A stretch of DNA of 7,281 nt, taken from Clostridiales bacterium (GTDB taxonomy: Bacteria > Bacillota > Clostridia > Saccharofermentanales > Saccharofermentanaceae). The notes beneath the pieces are model-generated. The model was not told the origin of the DNA and did no database searches. It worked only from the letters and a program-made list of their open reading frames with translations. The position numbers and the translations under genes were made by a program. Below, piece by piece: positions 5,958 to 7,281 of the stretch. Each line of letters opens with the position of its first letter. Within the stretch, counting starts at the first letter, position 1. Location of the stretch: assembly GCA_017612755.1 (NCBI GenBank), contig JAGAFH010000168.1, positions 1 to 7,281 of the forward strand, read 5' to 3'.

Positions 5958-6584
5958 ATGTATAAAGTACTTATTGTAGAAGATTCCAGGATCGCAAGGG
6001 AGAATGTTGAGAATATCGTCTCCGGTTCGGAGGGGTTTGAACTTGTCACCTCTATCGAGAATGCAGCAAATGCGGAACTGGTAATGCTGGGAAAACAGGT
6101 GGACCTTATTCTTATGGACGTCTGCACTTCCGACAATGAGTCGGGACTTGACGCCGCCAAGAGGATCAAGATGAAGCATCCGGATACCAAGATCATAATA
6201 ATGACGTCCATGCCGGAGTACTCTTTTATAGACAAGGCGAAGGATGCCGGGTGCGAGAGCTTCTGGTACAAGGAATATGACAGCGTGGGACTTGAAGATA
6301 TCATGATCCGGACCATGAAAGGCGAGTCCATCTATCCGGAGTCGACTCCCGTGGTCCAGGTGGGAGATATCACCAGCGATAAGCTGACGGACAGGGAACT
6401 GGAGATCATAAGGCTGCTTATCGCAGGGAAAAAACAGGAGGAGATCTGTGACATCCTCAACATCTCCAAGAATACTATCAAGTACCATATCAAGAATATC
6501 CTGGCCAAGACCGGCTACAGCACTACACTCCAGCTGGTGGTGGACGTTGTTGACAAAAAACTTATACTTCCGAATTTTCTGTAA
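5958..6584 (+). CDS. NarL/LuxR-type response regulator
   Basis: 208 residues from ATG 5958 (210 if ATG 5952 is used). The receiver domain, about 1-120, opens MYKVLIVEDSR with the acidic pair Glu8/Asp9. It has the phospho-acceptor Asp54 in LILMDV, the switch Thr83 in IIIMTS and the conserved Lys105 in FWYKEY. A linker at 121-140 leads to a GerE/LuxR helix-turn-helix at about 142-200 (KLTDRELEIIRLL; ISKNTIKYHIKNILAKTGY). It should be phosphorylated by the soluble kinase encoded immediately upstream and bind DNA as a dimer. Targets are not identifiable from the window; the operon's own control region and the divergent padR promoter are candidates. Key residues are all present, so it should be a working phosphoregulated protein. 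Confidence 0.93.
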   Translation: MYKVLIVEDSRIARENVENIVSGSEGFELVTSIENAANAELVMLGKQVDLILMDVCTSDNESGLDAAKRIKMKHPDTKIIIMTSMPEYSFIDKAKDAGCESFWYKEYDSVGLEDIMIRTMKGESIYPESTPVVQVGDITSDKLTDRELEIIRLLIAGKKQEEICDILNISKNTIKYHIKNILAKTGYSTTLQLVVDVVDKKLILPNFL

Positions 6585-6624
6585 AACTACCCTTTGGGGT
6601 AGTTACCTTTTACCGGGAACGGTA
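6585..6624 (+). other. Two hairpins directly after the regulator stop codon
   Basis: AACTACCC (6585-6592) and GGGTAGTT (6597-6604) form a perfect 8-bp stem with a TTTG loop, starting on the base after the stop codon. A second stem TACCG/CGGTA (6611-6615 and 6620-6624) closes a GGAA loop of the GNRA type. Neither is followed by a proper T-run, so they are not convincing terminators. They may protect the mRNA 3' end or stop ribosome drop-through. Confidence 0.5.
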
Positions 6625-6674
6625 CTACAATAATGGTACAAACCGTATATATAGAGGGGTAACAAAGGTTTGAT

Positions 6675-6707
6675 ACTTCGTGGCACCAGTTGCCGCGAAG
6701 TTTTTTT
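6675..6707 (+). terminator. Strong Rho-independent terminator of the sensor-kinase operon
   Basis: ACTTCGTGGCA (6675-6685) pairs with TGCCGCGAAGT (6691-6701) over 11 bp with one G-U pair and a 5-base loop. The run of seven T (6701-6707) follows immediately. It lies 90 bases after the regulator stop codon. Confidence 0.92.
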
Positions 6708-6729
6708 ATGGGGGATTTCGGTGTATAAT
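6701..6729 (+). promoter_or_regulatory. Probable promoter of the rRNA methyltransferase gene
   Basis: A perfect TATAAT stands at 6724-6729, 38 bases before the GTG start. The -35 position at 17-base spacing falls on the T-run of the preceding terminator (TTTTTT, 3/6 match), so that element is weak and shared with the terminator. Confidence 0.55.
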
Positions 6730-6767
6730 CCCTCTGAAAAATATAAAAAGTTTGTAAAGGTAATAAC

Positions 6768-7281
6768 GTGAAGACAGAAAGAAACTATCCGAAAGTAATA
6801 CTGACCGAACGGGGAAAGAGAAGACAGGGGACCAGGCACCCCTGGGTATATGACAACGAGGTCGGTTCCCTGGAAGGCGGTGCCGTTAACGGAGGGATAG
6901 TCGATGTCGTTACCGGCGGCGGAAAGTACGTAGGGACCGGACTTTATAATGACAACTCCAAGATCCGGGTCCGTATCCTTTCCAGAAATGCCAATGATGT
7001 TTTCGACAAAGCTTTTTTCGAGAGAAGGATAGGTTATGCCCTGGACTACAGGGATACTGTCATGAAGGAAGGGGATACAAAGTGCTGCAGGCTGATCTTC
7101 GGCGAAGCAGACGAACTTCCGGGTCTTACGGTGGACAGATTCGGTGATATCCTGGTGGCCCAGGTCCTGTCCCTTGGCATCGAGCAGAGAAAAGAGATGA
7201 TCTTCGACAGCCTTATAGATATCCTCAGGCAGAGGGGGGAGACCATAAGCGGCCTCTATGAGAGAAACGATGTGGCCATCA
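6768..7281 (+). CDS. rlmI: RlmI-like 23S rRNA (cytosine-C5) methyltransferase, N-terminal part
   Basis: 171 codons are visible before the window ends; E. coli RlmI has 396, so over half is missing. The RlmI family transfers a methyl group from S-adenosylmethionine to a 23S rRNA cytosine (C1962 in E. coli). Residues 1-72 form the N-terminal PUA RNA-binding domain, with RHPWVYDNEV at 23-32 and KIRVRIL at 65-71. The linker region follows with FFERRIGYALDYR (83-95) and the diagnostic CRLIFGEADELPGLTVDRFGD (107-127), then YERNDVAI at the cut end. The SAM-binding motifs and catalytic cysteine lie beyond the window. GTG is preferred as start because AAAGG stands 7 bases upstream and the family begins about here. 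It has its own promoter behind a strong terminator, so it is independent of the two-component operon. The exact target cytosine in this organism is inferred from family membership. Confidence 0.88.
   Translation, partial: MKTERNYPKVILTERGKRRQGTRHPWVYDNEVGSLEGGAVNGGIVDVVTGGGKYVGTGLYNDNSKIRVRILSRNANDVFDKAFFERRIGYALDYRDTVMKEGDTKCCRLIFGEADELPGLTVDRFGDILVAQVLSLGIEQRKEMIFDSLIDILRQRGETISGLYERNDVAI

Noticed and set aside
5498..6331. Minus-strand open frame of 277 codons
   Set aside because: It runs antisense across the junction of the kinase and regulator genes, both clearly real. Its composition (Ser/Ile-rich, no domain) is that of a reverse-strand shadow.
6585..6604. First hairpin after the regulator considered as a second terminator
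   Set aside because: It is followed by ACCTTTTACC, not a continuous T-run, while a far better terminator lies at 6675-6707.
6633..6662. Nine-codon open frame MVQTVYIEG between the regulator and the terminator
   Set aside because: There is no ribosome site and no support beyond an ATG and a stop. It is too short to call from sequence alone.

Overview
The window looks like a chromosomal segment of a Gram-positive anaerobe of the Bacillota, most likely class Clostridia. The evidence is the PadR / DUF1700 / DUF4097 gene trio, a 7TM-type sensor with a soluble partner kinase and a LuxR-type response regulator, strong GGAGG-type ribosome binding sites, tight overlapping operons and heavy use of AGA/AGG arginine codons. 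The genus cannot be fixed from the sequence alone. I see no tRNA, rRNA, CRISPR array, insertion sequence or phage gene. Coding density is high, and no gene-free stretch exceeds about 190 bases.

Layout. (1) 1-1371, minus: nearly complete class II fumarase (fumC), cut at its extreme C-terminus, with its own likely promoter and Shine-Dalgarno. (2) 1440-1473: minus-strand intrinsic terminator separating fumC from the operon upstream of it. (3) 1500-3349, minus: a three-gene operon of PadR repressor, DUF1700 (HAAS-type) four-helix membrane protein and DUF4097 (toastrack) membrane-anchored beta-repeat protein. It is driven by a near-consensus promoter overlain by a 32-bp inverted repeat that looks like the PadR autoregulatory operator. 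(4) 3350-3474: a compact divergent control region with that promoter and an opposing TTGAGA-17-TAAAAT promoter behind phased A-tracts. (5) 3475-6584, plus: a three-gene signalling operon. The first gene encodes a seven-helix membrane sensor with a PAS-like region and a kinase-like tail but no ATPase domain. The second encodes a soluble PAS histidine kinase with H, N and G boxes. The third encodes a NarL/LuxR-type response regulator. (6) 6585-6767: a structured 3' region with two hairpins and a strong terminator, then a promoter. (7) 6768-7281, plus: 5' part of an RlmI-like 23S rRNA cytosine methyltransferase, cut by the window end.

How the genes may work together. The plus-strand operon reads as a split two-component system. 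The membrane protein would sense a signal and, lacking catalytic motifs, pass it to the soluble kinase made from an 8-base overlapping start, which would phosphorylate Asp54 of the regulator. The divergent minus operon is a known type of repressor-linked envelope module, in which PadR would control two membrane proteins of unknown role. The two operons share one roughly 125-bp control region, so cross-regulation is plausible but is inference. fumC and the rRNA methyltransferase look like unrelated housekeeping flanks.
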